Source: Novosphingobium pokkalii
GTDB lineage: Bacteria > Pseudomonadota > Alphaproteobacteria > Sphingomonadales > Sphingomonadaceae
Direction of reading: 5' to 3'
NCBI RefSeq assembly: GCF_014652855.1
Contig: NZ_BMZP01000002.1
Span: 186,001 to 250,000, forward strand
DNA length: 64,000 bases
Shown here: piece by piece, positions 8,774 through 17,482 of the stretch
How positions within the stretch are numbered: the stretch's first letter is position 1
Layout of the letters: the number at the start of each line of letters is the position of its first letter
Notes under the pieces: model-generated
Told to the model about the DNA's origin: nothing
The model's input: only the letters and a program-made list of their open reading frames with translations
Databases searched by the model: none
Position numbers and translations under genes: made by a program

Positions 8774-10297
8774 TCAGGCCGGCAACAGGCCTTCGTCGGC
8801 AATCTTCTTCTTCCACACCAGCGGGGCGAGCTGGTGGACGTTCTGGCCTTCGCTGTCGACGGCCACGGTCACCGGCATGTCTTCCACGGTGAATTCATAG
8901 ATCGCTTCCATGCCCAGGTCTTCAAACCCGACGACCTTGGCTTCCTTGATCGCGCGCGCCACGAGATAGGCAGCGCCACCCACGGCCATGAGATAGGCCG
9001 ACTTGTGCTGGGCTATCGACTGGGTGGCCGCCGGGCCGCGCTCGGCCTTGCCGACGCAGGCGAGCAGGCCCTGGTCGAGCATCATGTCCATGAACTTGTC
9101 CATGCGCGTGGCCGTGGTCGGGCCGGCGGGGCCGACCACTTCGTCGCGCACCGGATCGACCGGGCCGACGTAATAGATCACGCGGCCCTTGAATTCGACC
9201 GGCAGTTCCTCGCCCTTGGCGAGCATGTCCTGGATGCGCTTGTGCGCGGCGTCGCGGCCGGTCAGCATCTTGCCGTTGAGCAGCAGGCGGTCGCCCTGCT
9301 TCCAGCTCTGGACTTCCTCGGCCGTCAGCGTGTCGAGGTTGACGCGCTTGGCCGCGGCATCGGGCGCCCAGTGGACTTGCGGCCATTCATCGAGCTTGGG
9401 CCGTTCCAGATAGCTCGGCCCGCTGCCGTCGAGGGTGAAGTGCGCGTGGCGGGTGGCGGCACAGTTGGGGATCATCGCCACCGGCTTGCCAGCGGCATGG
9501 CACGGCGCGTCCATGATCTTGACGTCGAGGATGGTGGAAAGCCCGCCCAGCCCCTGCGCGCCGATGCCCAGCGCGTTGACCTTGTCGAAGATCTCGATGC
9601 GCAGGCGCTCGATATCGGTCTGGGGCCCGCGCTGCTTGAGCTGGGCCATGTCGATCGGCTCCATCAGCGCTTTCTTGGCGAGCAGCACGCAGTGTTCGGC
9701 CGTGCCGCCGATGCCGATGCCGAGCATGCCCGGCGGGCACCAGCCGGCGCCCATCTGGGGCAGCATGTCCAGCACCCAGTCGACGATCGAGTCGCTGGGG
9801 TTCATCATCTTGAACTTGGACTTGTTCTCGCTGCCGCCGCCCTTGGCCGCGACATCGACCGTCACCTTGTTGCCCTTGACCATTTCCACGTGGAGCACGC
9901 AGGGCGTGTTGTCGCGCGTGTTGCGGCGGGTGAAGGCCGGATCGGCCAGGACCGAGGCGCGCAGCTTGTTGTCGGCGTTGAGATAGGCGCGGCGCACCCC
10001 TTCATCGACCACGTCCTGCAACGACTTGTCGGATTCGAGGCGGCAATCCTGGCCCCATTCGACGAAGACGTTGACGATGCCGGTGTCCTGGCAGATCGGG
10101 CGGTGCCCTTCGGCGCACATCCGGCTGTTGGTCAGGATCTGGGCGATGGCGTCCTTGGCGGCGGGGCCTTGTTCGGCCTCATAGGCATCGCCCAGGGCGC
10201 GGATGTAATCCATCGGGTGGAAGTAGCTGATGTATTGCAGCGCATCGGCCACGCTTTCGACCAGATCCGCTTCCCGGATCGTCACCATTTCCGCCAT
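8774..10297 (-). CDS. fumA: Class I fumarate hydratase ([4Fe-4S])
   Basis: The protein has 507 residues from ATG 10297. The longer frame begins with TTG 10330 and is less likely. It is a single-polypeptide class I fumarase of the FumA/FumB kind, interconverting fumarate and malate in the TCA cycle. The alpha part carries the Cys of RPICQDTG and Cys in AGWCPPGMLGIGIGG as likely Fe-S ligands. The beta part starts around residue 330 and keeps a Tyr/Gly-rich segment (YYVGPVDP). This oxygen-labile type contrasts with the class II FumC common in aerobes. It is monocistronic with its own terminator. Confidence 0.95.
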   Translation of the reverse strand: MAEMVTIREADLVESVADALQYISYFHPMDYIRALGDAYEAEQGPAAKDAIAQILTNSRMCAEGHRPICQDTGIVNVFVEWGQDCRLESDKSLQDVVDEGVRRAYLNADNKLRASVLADPAFTRRNTRDNTPCVLHVEMVKGNKVTVDVAAKGGGSENKSKFKMMNPSDSIVDWVLDMLPQMGAGWCPPGMLGIGIGGTAEHCVLLAKKALMEPIDMAQLKQRGPQTDIERLRIEIFDKVNALGIGAQGLGGLSTILDVKIMDAPCHAAGKPVAMIPNCAATRHAHFTLDGSGPSYLERPKLDEWPQVHWAPDAAAKRVNLDTLTAEEVQSWKQGDRLLLNGKMLTGRDAAHKRIQDMLAKGEELPVEFKGRVIYYVGPVDPVRDEVVGPAGPTTATRMDKFMDMMLDQGLLACVGKAERGPAATQSIAQHKSAYLMAVGGAAYLVARAIKEAKVVGFEDLGMEAIYEFTVEDMPVTVAVDSEGQNVHQLAPLVWKKKIADEGLLPA

Positions 10298-10462
10298 CGC
10301 AATTGTGCTCCTGCTACAGCAATCTGCCAAAGCCCATTACGCCCCGATCAACAGCATGCAAGACGCTTGGCGCGGCGCGGGCAATATTCTAGAGACGCTG
10401 GGCAATGGCGTGTGCACCTGCGAAGCGATGCCCACGCACCCGGAACTTGATGAGGAATACCG

Positions 10463-11062
10463 ATGAGCGTGGCAGTAGCTGAGGCAGCCGAGACCGGAAT
10501 GGTGCGCGAACGCAAGGCCATGATCGAAAGCCAGCTTCGCGTGAGCGGCGTGAACGATCCGGCCGTGCTGGCCGCCTTTGCCGCCGTGCCGCGCGAAGAC
10601 TTCGTTCCGGCCGAGCGCCGCGCCCTGGCCTATATGGACCGCGCCGTGCCGCTGGGCGATGGCACCGTGCTCGCCCCGGCGCTGACCCACGGGCAGATGC
10701 TGATCGCCGCTGCCCCGGTGGCCGGCGAACGCGCGCTGGTGGTGGGCAAGCCCGGCACCTATCTGGCTGCGCTGCTGCGCGAACTGGGCCTGGTGGTTAC
10801 CGTGGCCAGCCCGGCCGACGATCTCGCCGCGCTGGGCCAGTTCGTGCTGGTCCTGGTCGATGGCGCGATCGAGCAGGCCACCCCCGCCCTGGAAGCGACC
10901 GTAGCTGATGACGGCCGCCTGGTGACCGGCCTGGTGGACCGCCGCGTGACGCGCCTGGCGCTGGGCCGCAAGGCAGCGGGCCAAGTGGCGCTGGCCGCGC
11001 TGGGCGATGCCGATTTCGCCGTGCTGCCCGAATTCGCCGCCGCCAAGGGCTGGAGCTTCTGA
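10463..11062 (+). CDS. Pcm-like protein (protein-L-isoaspartate methyltransferase homologue), probably non-catalytic
   Basis: The 199-residue protein has the PCMT N-terminal region intact (RKAMIESQLRVSGV, then FAAVPREDFVPAERRALAY). The SAM-binding glycine loop, normally VGTGSGYQ-like, reads VGKPGTYLAALL. The acidic residue after strand 2 and the following GDG segment are missing, so about 40 residues of the Rossmann core are contracted. The C-terminus (FAVLPEFAAAKGWSF) resembles the normal ending. It is co-directional with tolC, 5 bases upstream, so the two are almost certainly co-transcribed. Family assignment is firm, while methyl transfer activity is doubtful. Confidence 0.85.
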   Translation: MSVAVAEAAETGMVRERKAMIESQLRVSGVNDPAVLAAFAAVPREDFVPAERRALAYMDRAVPLGDGTVLAPALTHGQMLIAAAPVAGERALVVGKPGTYLAALLRELGLVVTVASPADDLAALGQFVLVLVDGAIEQATPALEATVADDGRLVTGLVDRRVTRLALGRKAAGQVALAALGDADFAVLPEFAAAKGWSF

Positions 11063-11067
11063 AACCC

Positions 11068-12531
11068 ATGACACGGCAGAGCCGGTGGCGCACGGCGGCA
11101 GCGGCCCCCTTGCTGGTGGCGCTGGCGACAACGCCGGGCGCCCCGGCCCTGGCGGATGACCTGCGCAGCGCGCTGACGGCGGCATACCAGACCAACCCCG
11201 ATCTCCAGGCCGCGCGCGACAGCTTGCGCGCCACCGACGAGAACGTGCCGATCGCGCGGGCCGCCGCCCTGCCTTCGCTGTCGGGCAGTGTCAGCTACAA
11301 CGAATATGTCGACAAGGGCGGCTCGTATTTCTCCACGAGCTATCCCGACCGGGTGATGGGCCTGGGCGCCAATGCCGGCCTGCCGCTGTACAACGGTGGC
11401 GCGGTGAAGAACGGCATCGCGGCGGCCAAGACGCGGGTGGAAGCCGGGCGCGCCAGCCTGCGCGGCACCGAATCGAGCGTGTTCACCAACACCGTCACGG
11501 CCTATATGGACGTGATCCGCGATGCCGCGATCGTGGGCCTGCAAAAGAACAACGTGCAGGTGCTGGAGGTCAACCTCCAGGCGACCAGCGACCGCTTCGA
11601 GATCGGCGACGTGACCCGCACCGACGTGGCGCAGTCGCGCAGCCGCCTGGCGCTGGCCCGCGCCAGCCTGCGTTCGGCCGAAGCCAACCTGGTGGCCAGC
11701 CGCGAAACCTATGTGCGGATCATCGGCCACGCGCCGGGCACGCTGGAAGCGCCGCCGGCCCTGGCCGGCATGCCCGCCAGCGTGGAAGACGCGGTGGACT
11801 ATGCGCTGGACAACAACCCCGACCTGATCGCCGCGCGCGAGGCCAGCAAGGCCGCCGGCTATGACGTGAAAGTGGCGGGCGCCAGCCGCCTGCCGACGGT
11901 TTCGGCCAGCGCATCGACCAACAGCACCAATTACCTGAGCAGCTATCTGCCCGGCGTGCCCAACGCCTATCGCAACATGGTGGCCGGGGTGACCGCCTCG
12001 ATCCCGCTGTTCCAGGGCGGCGCCCCCGGCGCGCGGGTGCGCCAGGCGCAGGCCACGCAAGGCGCGACGATGGAGCAGGAAATCGGCACCGAGCGGGCCG
12101 TGATCGCCACGGTGCGATCGGCCTGGTCGGCCTGGCTGGCGGCCAAGGAAGTGATCGGGCTGAACCAGACGGCGGTGGATGCGGCGGCGCTGAGCCTTGA
12201 GGGCGTGCGCGCGGAAAACACCGTAGGCAACCGCACGATCCTCAACATCCTGGACGCGGAGCAGGAATTGCTCAACGCGCAGGTGCAACTGGTGACGGCC
12301 AAGCGCAACGAATATGTCGCCGGCTTTGCCCTGCTTTCGGCCATGGGCAAGGCCCAGGCCAAGGACCTGGGGCTGGACGGCGGGGTGCTGTACGATCCGG
12401 TGTCCAACTATGAACGGGTGCACCACCGCATCTGGGACTGGGACAGCGACCCTGCGCCGGTGGCCCGCGCAACCGCCACGGTTGACACACCCGCGCAGGA
12501 TGCGACAATCCCCGACCAGCCGCTGCCCTGA
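11068..12531 (+). CDS. tolC: TolC-family outer membrane efflux/secretion channel
   Basis: This is a 487-residue outer-membrane trimeric channel subunit. A signal peptide is seen (hydrophobic core AAAAPLLVALATTPGAPALA, then DDLRSALTAAYQTNPDLQAAR). Two internally repeated OEP halves follow, each with long coiled-coil helices and beta-strand segments (for example VMGLGANAGLPLYNGG in the first and NMVAGVTASIPLFQGG in the second), as expected for TolC. It follows the Pcm-like gene by 5 bases. Partner pumps are not in the window, so it probably serves several inner-membrane systems. Confidence 0.93.
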   Translation: MTRQSRWRTAAAAPLLVALATTPGAPALADDLRSALTAAYQTNPDLQAARDSLRATDENVPIARAAALPSLSGSVSYNEYVDKGGSYFSTSYPDRVMGLGANAGLPLYNGGAVKNGIAAAKTRVEAGRASLRGTESSVFTNTVTAYMDVIRDAAIVGLQKNNVQVLEVNLQATSDRFEIGDVTRTDVAQSRSRLALARASLRSAEANLVASRETYVRIIGHAPGTLEAPPALAGMPASVEDAVDYALDNNPDLIAAREASKAAGYDVKVAGASRLPTVSASASTNSTNYLSSYLPGVPNAYRNMVAGVTASIPLFQGGAPGARVRQAQATQGATMEQEIGTERAVIATVRSAWSAWLAAKEVIGLNQTAVDAAALSLEGVRAENTVGNRTILNILDAEQELLNAQVQLVTAKRNEYVAGFALLSAMGKAQAKDLGLDGGVLYDPVSNYERVHHRIWDWDSDPAPVARATATVDTPAQDATIPDQPLP

Positions 12532-12575
12532 TCAATCAGGCCGGATCGGTTGCGCAAGGAATATGGGGGTCAAGC

Positions 12576-13148
12576 ATGCGTCAGGCCGGTGAACCTTCGG
12601 TCGAGGACATTCTCGAATCGATCAAGAAGGTGATCGCCCGTGACGCGCGCGGCGATGCCCCGGCCACGGCCGCCGCGCCGCGTGCGCCGATGTCGGCCGC
12701 CGCCGCCGCTGCCGCGATTGCCCCCGCGCTTCAGGCCCAGGCCGGGCGCGAAGGGGCGCCTGCTTCGCGTGCCGCGTCCAATCCGGCCATTGCCATGACC
12801 CGCGCCGCCAGCCCCGCCGATGTGCTGGACCTGACCGACGTGGCCGCGCAGATCATGGGCGAATATGGCAAGCCTTCGTCCGAAGCATCGGACGAGGACG
12901 ACGAGGAAGAGGCCCTGGTGCCGCAGGAAGCCGCCGCCTCGATGCGCGATTCGCTGGCGGCGCTGGCCATGCTGGCCCAGCCCGGTGCGCAGCCGCAGAT
13001 CGTGCGCTCGGGCGAAACCTCGCTGGAAGGCATGGTGCGCGACATGCTGCGCCCGATGCTGGCGCAGTGGCTGGAACGCAACCTGCCGGTGATGGTGGAA
13101 AAGATGGTCGCTGCCGAAATCGCCCGCATCGCCGGCAAGCGCGGCTGA
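12576..13148 (+). CDS. popZ: PopZ-family polar organizing protein (DUF2497)
   Basis: The 190-residue protein has the classical PopZ layout. A short conserved N-terminal helix ([16 protein letters not shown], residues about 6-21) is followed by an Ala/Pro-rich and then acidic disordered linker (residues 30-115, with a DEDDEEEA patch) and a conserved C-terminal oligomerisation region ([20 protein letters not shown] to the end). PopZ forms a polymeric matrix at the cell pole and anchors ParB-parS in Caulobacter. It overlaps the downstream ferredoxin gene by ATGA. In many relatives valS follows popZ; here it does not. Confidence 0.88.
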   Translation: MRQAGEPSVEDILESIKKVIARDARGDAPATAAAPRAPMSAAAAAAAIAPALQAQAGREGAPASRAASNPAIAMTRAASPADVLDLTDVAAQIMGEYGKPSSEASDEDDEEEALVPQEAAASMRDSLAALAMLAQPGAQPQIVRSGETSLEGMVRDMLRPMLAQWLERNLPVMVEKMVAAEIARIAGKRG

Positions 13149-13540
13149 TGGGCAAGGGCCAGAGCAGCAACACGCCCGACAAGGACATTGCCGAAGCGGA
13201 AAGCACGCTGGCCAAGCTGGGCGGCTTTGCCCCGCAGCGGCACATCTTCATCTGCGCCGATTCGGACAAGGACAAGTGCTGTTCCGCCAAGGACAGCGAT
13301 GCGGCCTGGTCGTTCCTGAAAAAGCGGCTGGGCGAATTGAAGCTGGGCGGCAAGCAGGGCGTGCTGCGCAGCAAGGTCGGCTGCCTGCGCGTCTGCGCCG
13401 CCGGGCCGGTGGCAGTGGTCTATCCCGAGGGCGTATGGTATCATTCCTGCACGCCGCCGGTGCTGGAGCGGATCATCCAGGAACACGTGATCGGCGGCGT
13501 GCCCGTGACCGACTATCGGCTCAATCCGCCCGAGGATTGA
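13148..13540 (+). CDS. Thioredoxin-like [2Fe-2S] ferredoxin
   Basis: This is a 130-residue protein starting in the ATGA overlap with popZ; longer in-frame starts lie inside popZ and are rejected. The N-terminal segment [14 protein letters not shown] and the later [20 protein letters not shown] supply the Cys set of COG3411 thioredoxin-fold [2Fe-2S] ferredoxins. Such proteins carry electrons in the cytoplasm; the partner is unknown. Translational coupling with popZ is a positional fact, not evidence of joint function. Confidence 0.85.
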   Translation: MGKGQSSNTPDKDIAEAESTLAKLGGFAPQRHIFICADSDKDKCCSAKDSDAAWSFLKKRLGELKLGGKQGVLRSKVGCLRVCAAGPVAVVYPEGVWYHSCTPPVLERIIQEHVIGGVPVTDYRLNPPED

Positions 13541-13583
13541 GCGCAGCCTTGCGCCAGCGCCCTTCGGCGGGCTCTGGACAGGC

Positions 13584-13660
13584 CCTTCGACAAGCTCAGG
13601 GCGAACGGGTTTCTCTCGGAAATTCAAAACAACAGCCGTTCGGGCTGAGCTTGTCGAAGC
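13584..13660. repeat. REP-like inverted repeat pair, copy 1
   Basis: Two 25-base arms, 13584-13608 and 13636-13660, are near-perfect inverted copies of the same unit, sharing CTTCGACAAGCTCAG and CGAACGG. They sit between the convergent ends of the ferredoxin gene and the sodium symporter gene. A second pair occurs at 17345-17414. The arrangement resembles REP/BIME elements at gene 3' ends. Confidence 0.8.
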
Positions 13661-13670
13661 CCCCTGCCCC

Positions 13671-15050
13671 CTATCCCAGAAGTTCGATCACGCTGCGCCC
13701 ATCGCGGCGCGGCCTGGCCCGGGTCCATAGCGCCAGGACCGCACCATTGGCGATCAGGCCGATCAGGCCGGGATTGATGCCGCCGAGGCCCAGCCCCGCA
13801 AGCTTCATGGCGAGAATGGCGAGGGCCGCAGCGGCAAGGCCGGCGAGCAAGCCGGCGGCACTGGCGCGCGGTGCCCACAGGGCGGCGAGGAAGCCGGGCA
13901 GGGTCTGCACGATGCCGAAGTAGAACACGGTGTTGAGCGTGGCCAGCAAGGGCACCTGCGCCAGGGCGCCGGCGGCCGAAAGCGCGATGAACAGCGCCAT
14001 GACCGCCTTGGCCCAGCGCTGTTGCGCCGCGCCGTCGAGCCCGGGCAGGACATTGCGGGTGAGCAGCGGGGCAATCGCCAGGCACACGCTGGAGAGGATG
14101 ACCAGCCCCGCCAGCACCACGGCGGCCATGACCACGCCCACCGCCCAGCCGGGCAGCACGTGCTGCGCCGTGGCCAGGAACACGAAATCGGGCTTGGCAA
14201 CAGGCAGGCCCAGCCGCCGCGCGAACACCGCCACGGCCATCAGCAGCGGAAACATCACCATGTAGAGCGGCGCGGCGGCCTGGGCGCGGGCAATCGCCTG
14301 CGGCCCGCGCGCGGCGAACAGGAAGGCCCAGTTCTGCGGAATCATGGCAAAGCCCAGCGCCTGGACGAAAATGGTGCTGAGCGCGAAAGGCAGGCCGACC
14401 GGCACTTGCGGCGCCGCCACGACCTGCGGCGCCGGGGCAGACGGCCAATGCGCCAGGGCCAGGGCGCTGACCAGCACGATCGCGCCCAGCATCAGCGCAT
14501 CCTTGAGCACGGCGACGAACGCAGCCGCGCGCAGGCCGGCGAGCAGGACATAGCCCAGCGTGACCAGCCCGGCCCCGGCCAGCAGCAGCGGCATCGGCAC
14601 CCCTGGCGCCAGCGCGCCCAGGACCAGGCGGATGCCGGCAAACTGCATCGTGCCGATCGGCAGCAGCAGGGCAATCGCGCCCAGCGCGATCACCCGCTCC
14701 AGCGCGCGGCTGCCGAAATGGGCGGCAAAGAAATCGGGAATGGTCACCGCGCCGTGAAGCTGCCCGGCGCGCCAGATCCACGGGCCCAGCACGAACAGCA
14801 CCGGTGCCGCGAGCAGGATATAGCCGAAGAACCACAGCACGAAGCCTTCGCCCCCGGCATAGACCCCACCGGGAAAGCCGAGCATCGTGGCGATCGAATA
14901 GGTCTCCCCCACGCTGAGGAAGAAGAACAGGATCGCGCCAAGCTGCCCGCCCGCCACGAAATAGGCGCGCGGCCCCTGTCCCGCTCCGCGCCGTGCCCAG
15001 ACGGCAATGGCCAGCGACAGCGCCAAGACTGCGAGGAACGCCGCCGTCAT
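13671..15050 (-). CDS. Sodium:solute symporter (SSS family)
   Basis: This is a 459-residue integral membrane protein with about 13 transmembrane helices, starting at ATG 15050 in an ATGA overlap with the DUF3311 gene. The SSS signature region is present (GETYSIATMLGFPGGVYAGG near residues 50-70, PQNWAFLF mid-protein). Members import organic solutes with Na+. The upstream DUF3311 mini-protein and the exported P1 peptidase suggest an amino-acid or peptide-derived substrate. The specific solute is undetermined. Confidence 0.88.
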   Translation of the reverse strand: MTAAFLAVLALSLAIAVWARRGAGQGPRAYFVAGGQLGAILFFFLSVGETYSIATMLGFPGGVYAGGEGFVLWFFGYILLAAPVLFVLGPWIWRAGQLHGAVTIPDFFAAHFGSRALERVIALGAIALLLPIGTMQFAGIRLVLGALAPGVPMPLLLAGAGLVTLGYVLLAGLRAAAFVAVLKDALMLGAIVLVSALALAHWPSAPAPQVVAAPQVPVGLPFALSTIFVQALGFAMIPQNWAFLFAARGPQAIARAQAAAPLYMVMFPLLMAVAVFARRLGLPVAKPDFVFLATAQHVLPGWAVGVVMAAVVLAGLVILSSVCLAIAPLLTRNVLPGLDGAAQQRWAKAVMALFIALSAAGALAQVPLLATLNTVFYFGIVQTLPGFLAALWAPRASAAGLLAGLAAAALAILAMKLAGLGLGGINPGLIGLIANGAVLALWTRARPRRDGRSVIELLG

Positions 15051-15226
15051 GCCGCGATCCCGCGCTGACGCCACCACAGCCAGGCGCTGGTCAACGGGGC
15101 GCAGGCAAACAGCGCCCAGGTGCGCGCACCGATGCCGAGCAGCGCGCCGCCATCGGCCGGCACCGCCAGCGCGGCAAGCAGCACCAGCAGGGCCGGCACC
15201 GCCAGCGTGATCAGCGCGCGGGCCAC
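15047..15226 (-). CDS. DUF3311 small membrane protein, companion of the symporter
   Basis: The protein has 59 residues if it starts at GTG 15226 (CTG 15235 is an alternative). It contains two membrane segments (ALITLAVPALLVLLAAL and TWALFACAPLTSAWLWW) followed by a positively charged end (RQRG). DUF3311/YhdT-type mini-proteins are habitually encoded directly before SSS symporters and are thought to be accessory subunits. The start is 5 bases after the peptidase stop, and the stop overlaps the symporter ATG. That tight packing supports it as a real gene. Confidence 0.75.
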   Translation of the reverse strand: MARALITLAVPALLVLLAALAVPADGGALLGIGARTWALFACAPLTSAWLWWRQRGIAA

Positions 15227-15231
15227 GGCGA

Positions 15232-16392
15232 TCAGCCCTGCGGCATGGCCGAAAAGGTGGGTAGGGCCGACCAGGTGGGCACCGCCCAGCCGGCCGGCGC
15301 GCTGGCGGCGTGAACCCCGCGTGCGATGGCGCGGGCCAGCGTATCGGCCGCCACTGCGCCCACGGTGAGCACGGCAAGATCGCGCGAGCCGGTCACCGCG
15401 CGACGCGCGGTGGACAGGGCAAACACGACATCGCCATCGAATGGCGTATGCACCGGGCGCAGCGCGCGGGCGAGGCCATCCTGGGCCATGATCGCCACGC
15501 GTTTCATTTCGGCGGCGGTGAGATCGAGATCGGTGGCGATGCAGGCGATCGTGGTATTCTCGCGCGGGGCGGGCAGCTTGGTGCCGCCCCATTCCTCTGC
15601 CCCCACGCGCGCGGCCACCGGGCCGAGGCCACCGAATTCATCGCCCATTTCAAAGGCACCGGCCCAGAAATGGCGCGTGCCGGGCACCACGCTGGACCCG
15701 AGCGCGTTCACCGCCACGATCGCGCCGACCATGACGCCATCGCGGGTGCGCGTGGAGGCCGAGCCCAGCCCGCCCTTGAGTGCGCCGGCCATGGCGCCAT
15801 AGCCCGCGCCGCTGGTGCCGAGCGCGAAATCGGGGCCGGCAGCGGCCAGCGCGGCCATGCCGAGGTCGCGATAAGGCGGCAGGGTGCCCCAGCGCTTGTT
15901 GCCGCCATTGCCGAGGTCATAGAGAATCGCTGCCGGCACGATCGGCGAGACCGGCACGCCATCGGCGGCCAGCCCGCCATAACCGATGCCGCGCGCGCCA
16001 AGCTGCGCCGCCACACCGTCGGCCGCAGCCAGGCCCCATGACGATCCGCCCGACAGCACCACGGCATTGCAGGCATGGACCAGGTTGTGGCTTTCCAGTG
16101 CGTCGCTTTCGCGCGTGCCGGGGCCGCCGCCGCGCACATCGATCGCGGCGGTGACCAGCCCTTCGGCCAGAATCACGGTGGTGCCGGTGCGCACGGCGGC
16201 ATCCTGCGCGCAGCCGACCGTGATGCCGGGAACATCAGTGATCAGGTTGCGCGGACCGGTACGGCCAGGATGAGCCGGGCCACCAGACGGCGCGCGGCCA
16301 GACGCCGGGCCGCCATGCGCCATCGCGCGCGCGCCGCCCAGCGCCAGCGGCGCGGCCATCCCGGTGGAAGCAAGCACTTGGCGGCGGTTCAT
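15232..16392 (-). CDS. P1-family peptidase (L-aminopeptidase/D-esterase, DmpA-like), exported
   Basis: The protein has 386 residues. The N-terminus MNRRQVLASTGMAAPLALGG has a twin-arginine-like signal, and a Gly/Pro-rich stretch precedes the mature domain (about residue 48 on). DmpA-type enzymes are Ntn-like hydrolases that self-cleave before a Ser. The expected region is present (GGLGSASTRTRDG), as are upstream conserved blocks (RGGGPGTRESD, LSGGSSWGLAAADG). They release N-terminal L-, D- or beta-amino acids. It is encoded between a small membrane protein and the DUF3311/symporter pair, suggesting extracytoplasmic hydrolysis followed by uptake of the product. Confidence 0.87.
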   Translation of the reverse strand: MNRRQVLASTGMAAPLALGGARAMAHGGPASGRAPSGGPAHPGRTGPRNLITDVPGITVGCAQDAAVRTGTTVILAEGLVTAAIDVRGGGPGTRESDALESHNLVHACNAVVLSGGSSWGLAAADGVAAQLGARGIGYGGLAADGVPVSPIVPAAILYDLGNGGNKRWGTLPPYRDLGMAALAAAGPDFALGTSGAGYGAMAGALKGGLGSASTRTRDGVMVGAIVAVNALGSSVVPGTRHFWAGAFEMGDEFGGLGPVAARVGAEEWGGTKLPAPRENTTIACIATDLDLTAAEMKRVAIMAQDGLARALRPVHTPFDGDVVFALSTARRAVTGSRDLAVLTVGAVAADTLARAIARGVHAASAPAGWAVPTWSALPTFSAMPQG

Positions 16393-16459
16393 GGGTCACA
16401 CTCCGGGTGGAAACAGACCCTCCCGTTGCCGCGCGCGCTGCCGGGCGGCAAGGTCAATT

Positions 16460-16759
16460 TCAGGATTCGTCCCAGTGCGAGCTGTCGAGCCGATCCTCGA
16501 TGCTTTCATCGTGGCCGGTGCCGCTGGACAGGAACACCAGCCCCATCAGCGCGGCCATCAGCATCATCGTCAGCCCCACGCCCAGCGACGTGGCGATGTA
16601 GAGGTGGATCGAAACCAGCCCGACCCCGGCATAGAGCCAGCCATCCACCGCCGCGATCACCAGCAGCGTGGCCAGCGCCATGCGCCGCAGCAGCCAGCGA
16701 TAGCGCGCCCAGGCATGGCTTGCGTTGTGCGGATCGTCCAGCGGAGACCGGTTTGCCAT
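16460..16759 (-). CDS. Small two-helix membrane protein, unrecognised
   Basis: The protein has 99 residues from ATG 16759. It has a charged N-terminal segment, two transmembrane stretches (LATLLVIAAVDGWLYAGVGL and LGVGLTMMLMAALMGLVFLS) and an acidic, His-containing tail. It lies 67 bases upstream of the P1 peptidase on the same strand and is probably the first gene of that operon. It is divergent from the CBS-domain gene. I do not recognise a named family or function. Confidence 0.65.
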   Translation of the reverse strand: MANRSPLDDPHNASHAWARYRWLLRRMALATLLVIAAVDGWLYAGVGLVSIHLYIATSLGVGLTMMLMAALMGLVFLSSGTGHDESIEDRLDSSHWDES

Positions 16760-16875
16760 CGTGCATTCTCCCCGATGGCATTGCGTACAGGAAGGCCCTT
16801 GCCGCGCAACCGGAACGTGGCATGATTGCAGGCGGAGGCGGGACCAACTGCCCCAAGGGGAAGAGGAGCCAACTG

Positions 16876-17307
16876 ATGACCATTGCACGGTTGATCGCCG
16901 GCCGTTCCGGTGAAGTCTGGTCTGTCCACGCGCAAGACACGGTGGCCGATGCCATCGAGATGCTCAGCAGCCACAAGATCGGCGCGCTGCCGGTTCACGA
17001 TGGCGAAAACGCCGTGGCCGGGATCTTTTCCGAACGCGACGTGATTCGCGCCCTCACTGCCCATGGCGAGGATGCGCTGCGCCTGCCGGTGAGCGCGGTG
17101 ATGACCGCGCCGGTGGTGACGGTGAGCCCGGAAACCTCGGTGATGGAAGCGCTGGCGCTGATGACCCGGCGCCGGTTCCGCCACCTGCCCGTGCTGGAAG
17201 ACGGGCGGATGATCGGCTTCATCTCGATCGGCGACCTGGTGAAGTATCGACTCGACCGGATCGAGGCGGAAGCCGACGCGATGCGCGTCTATATTCAGTC
17301 GGCCTGA
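16876..17307 (+). CDS. Tandem CBS-domain protein
   Basis: The protein has 143 residues from ATG 16876, preceded by AGGAG at 16864-16868. It consists almost entirely of two CBS motifs (residues about 8-65 and 74-130: AIEMLSSHKIGALPVHDG and ALALMTRRRFRHLPVLEDG). Such stand-alone pairs form a Bateman module that binds adenine nucleotides and senses energy state. No effector domain is fused and no co-directional neighbour is close, so its target is unknown. Confidence 0.9.
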   Translation: MTIARLIAGRSGEVWSVHAQDTVADAIEMLSSHKIGALPVHDGENAVAGIFSERDVIRALTAHGEDALRLPVSAVMTAPVVTVSPETSVMEALALMTRRRFRHLPVLEDGRMIGFISIGDLVKYRLDRIEAEADAMRVYIQSA

Positions 17308-17344
17308 GCGCCGGGGGCGGGCGGAGAGGAAAGCATCCCGCCCC

Positions 17345-17414
17345 CCGTTCGCCCTGAGCCTGTCGAAGGGCCAGAGCACAGCGCTGGGGGCTTCGACAAG
17401 CTCAGCCCGAACGG
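17345..17414. repeat. REP-like inverted repeat pair, copy 2
   Basis: The arms 17345-17369 and 17390-17414 are the same 25-base unit as at 13584-13660, but each arm is reverse-complemented in place, so the pair has the opposite (head-to-head versus tail-to-tail) arrangement. The right arm matches the right arm of copy 1 exactly when reverse-complemented. The left arm differs by one base from its counterpart. It lies between the convergent CBS and trcR genes. Confidence 0.8.
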
Positions 17415-17482
17415 ATTTCCGGGTGATGCAGGCGTCGAAAACCCCTCCCGCTGGCGGGAGGGAGAAGGACGTTCCAGTAAAC

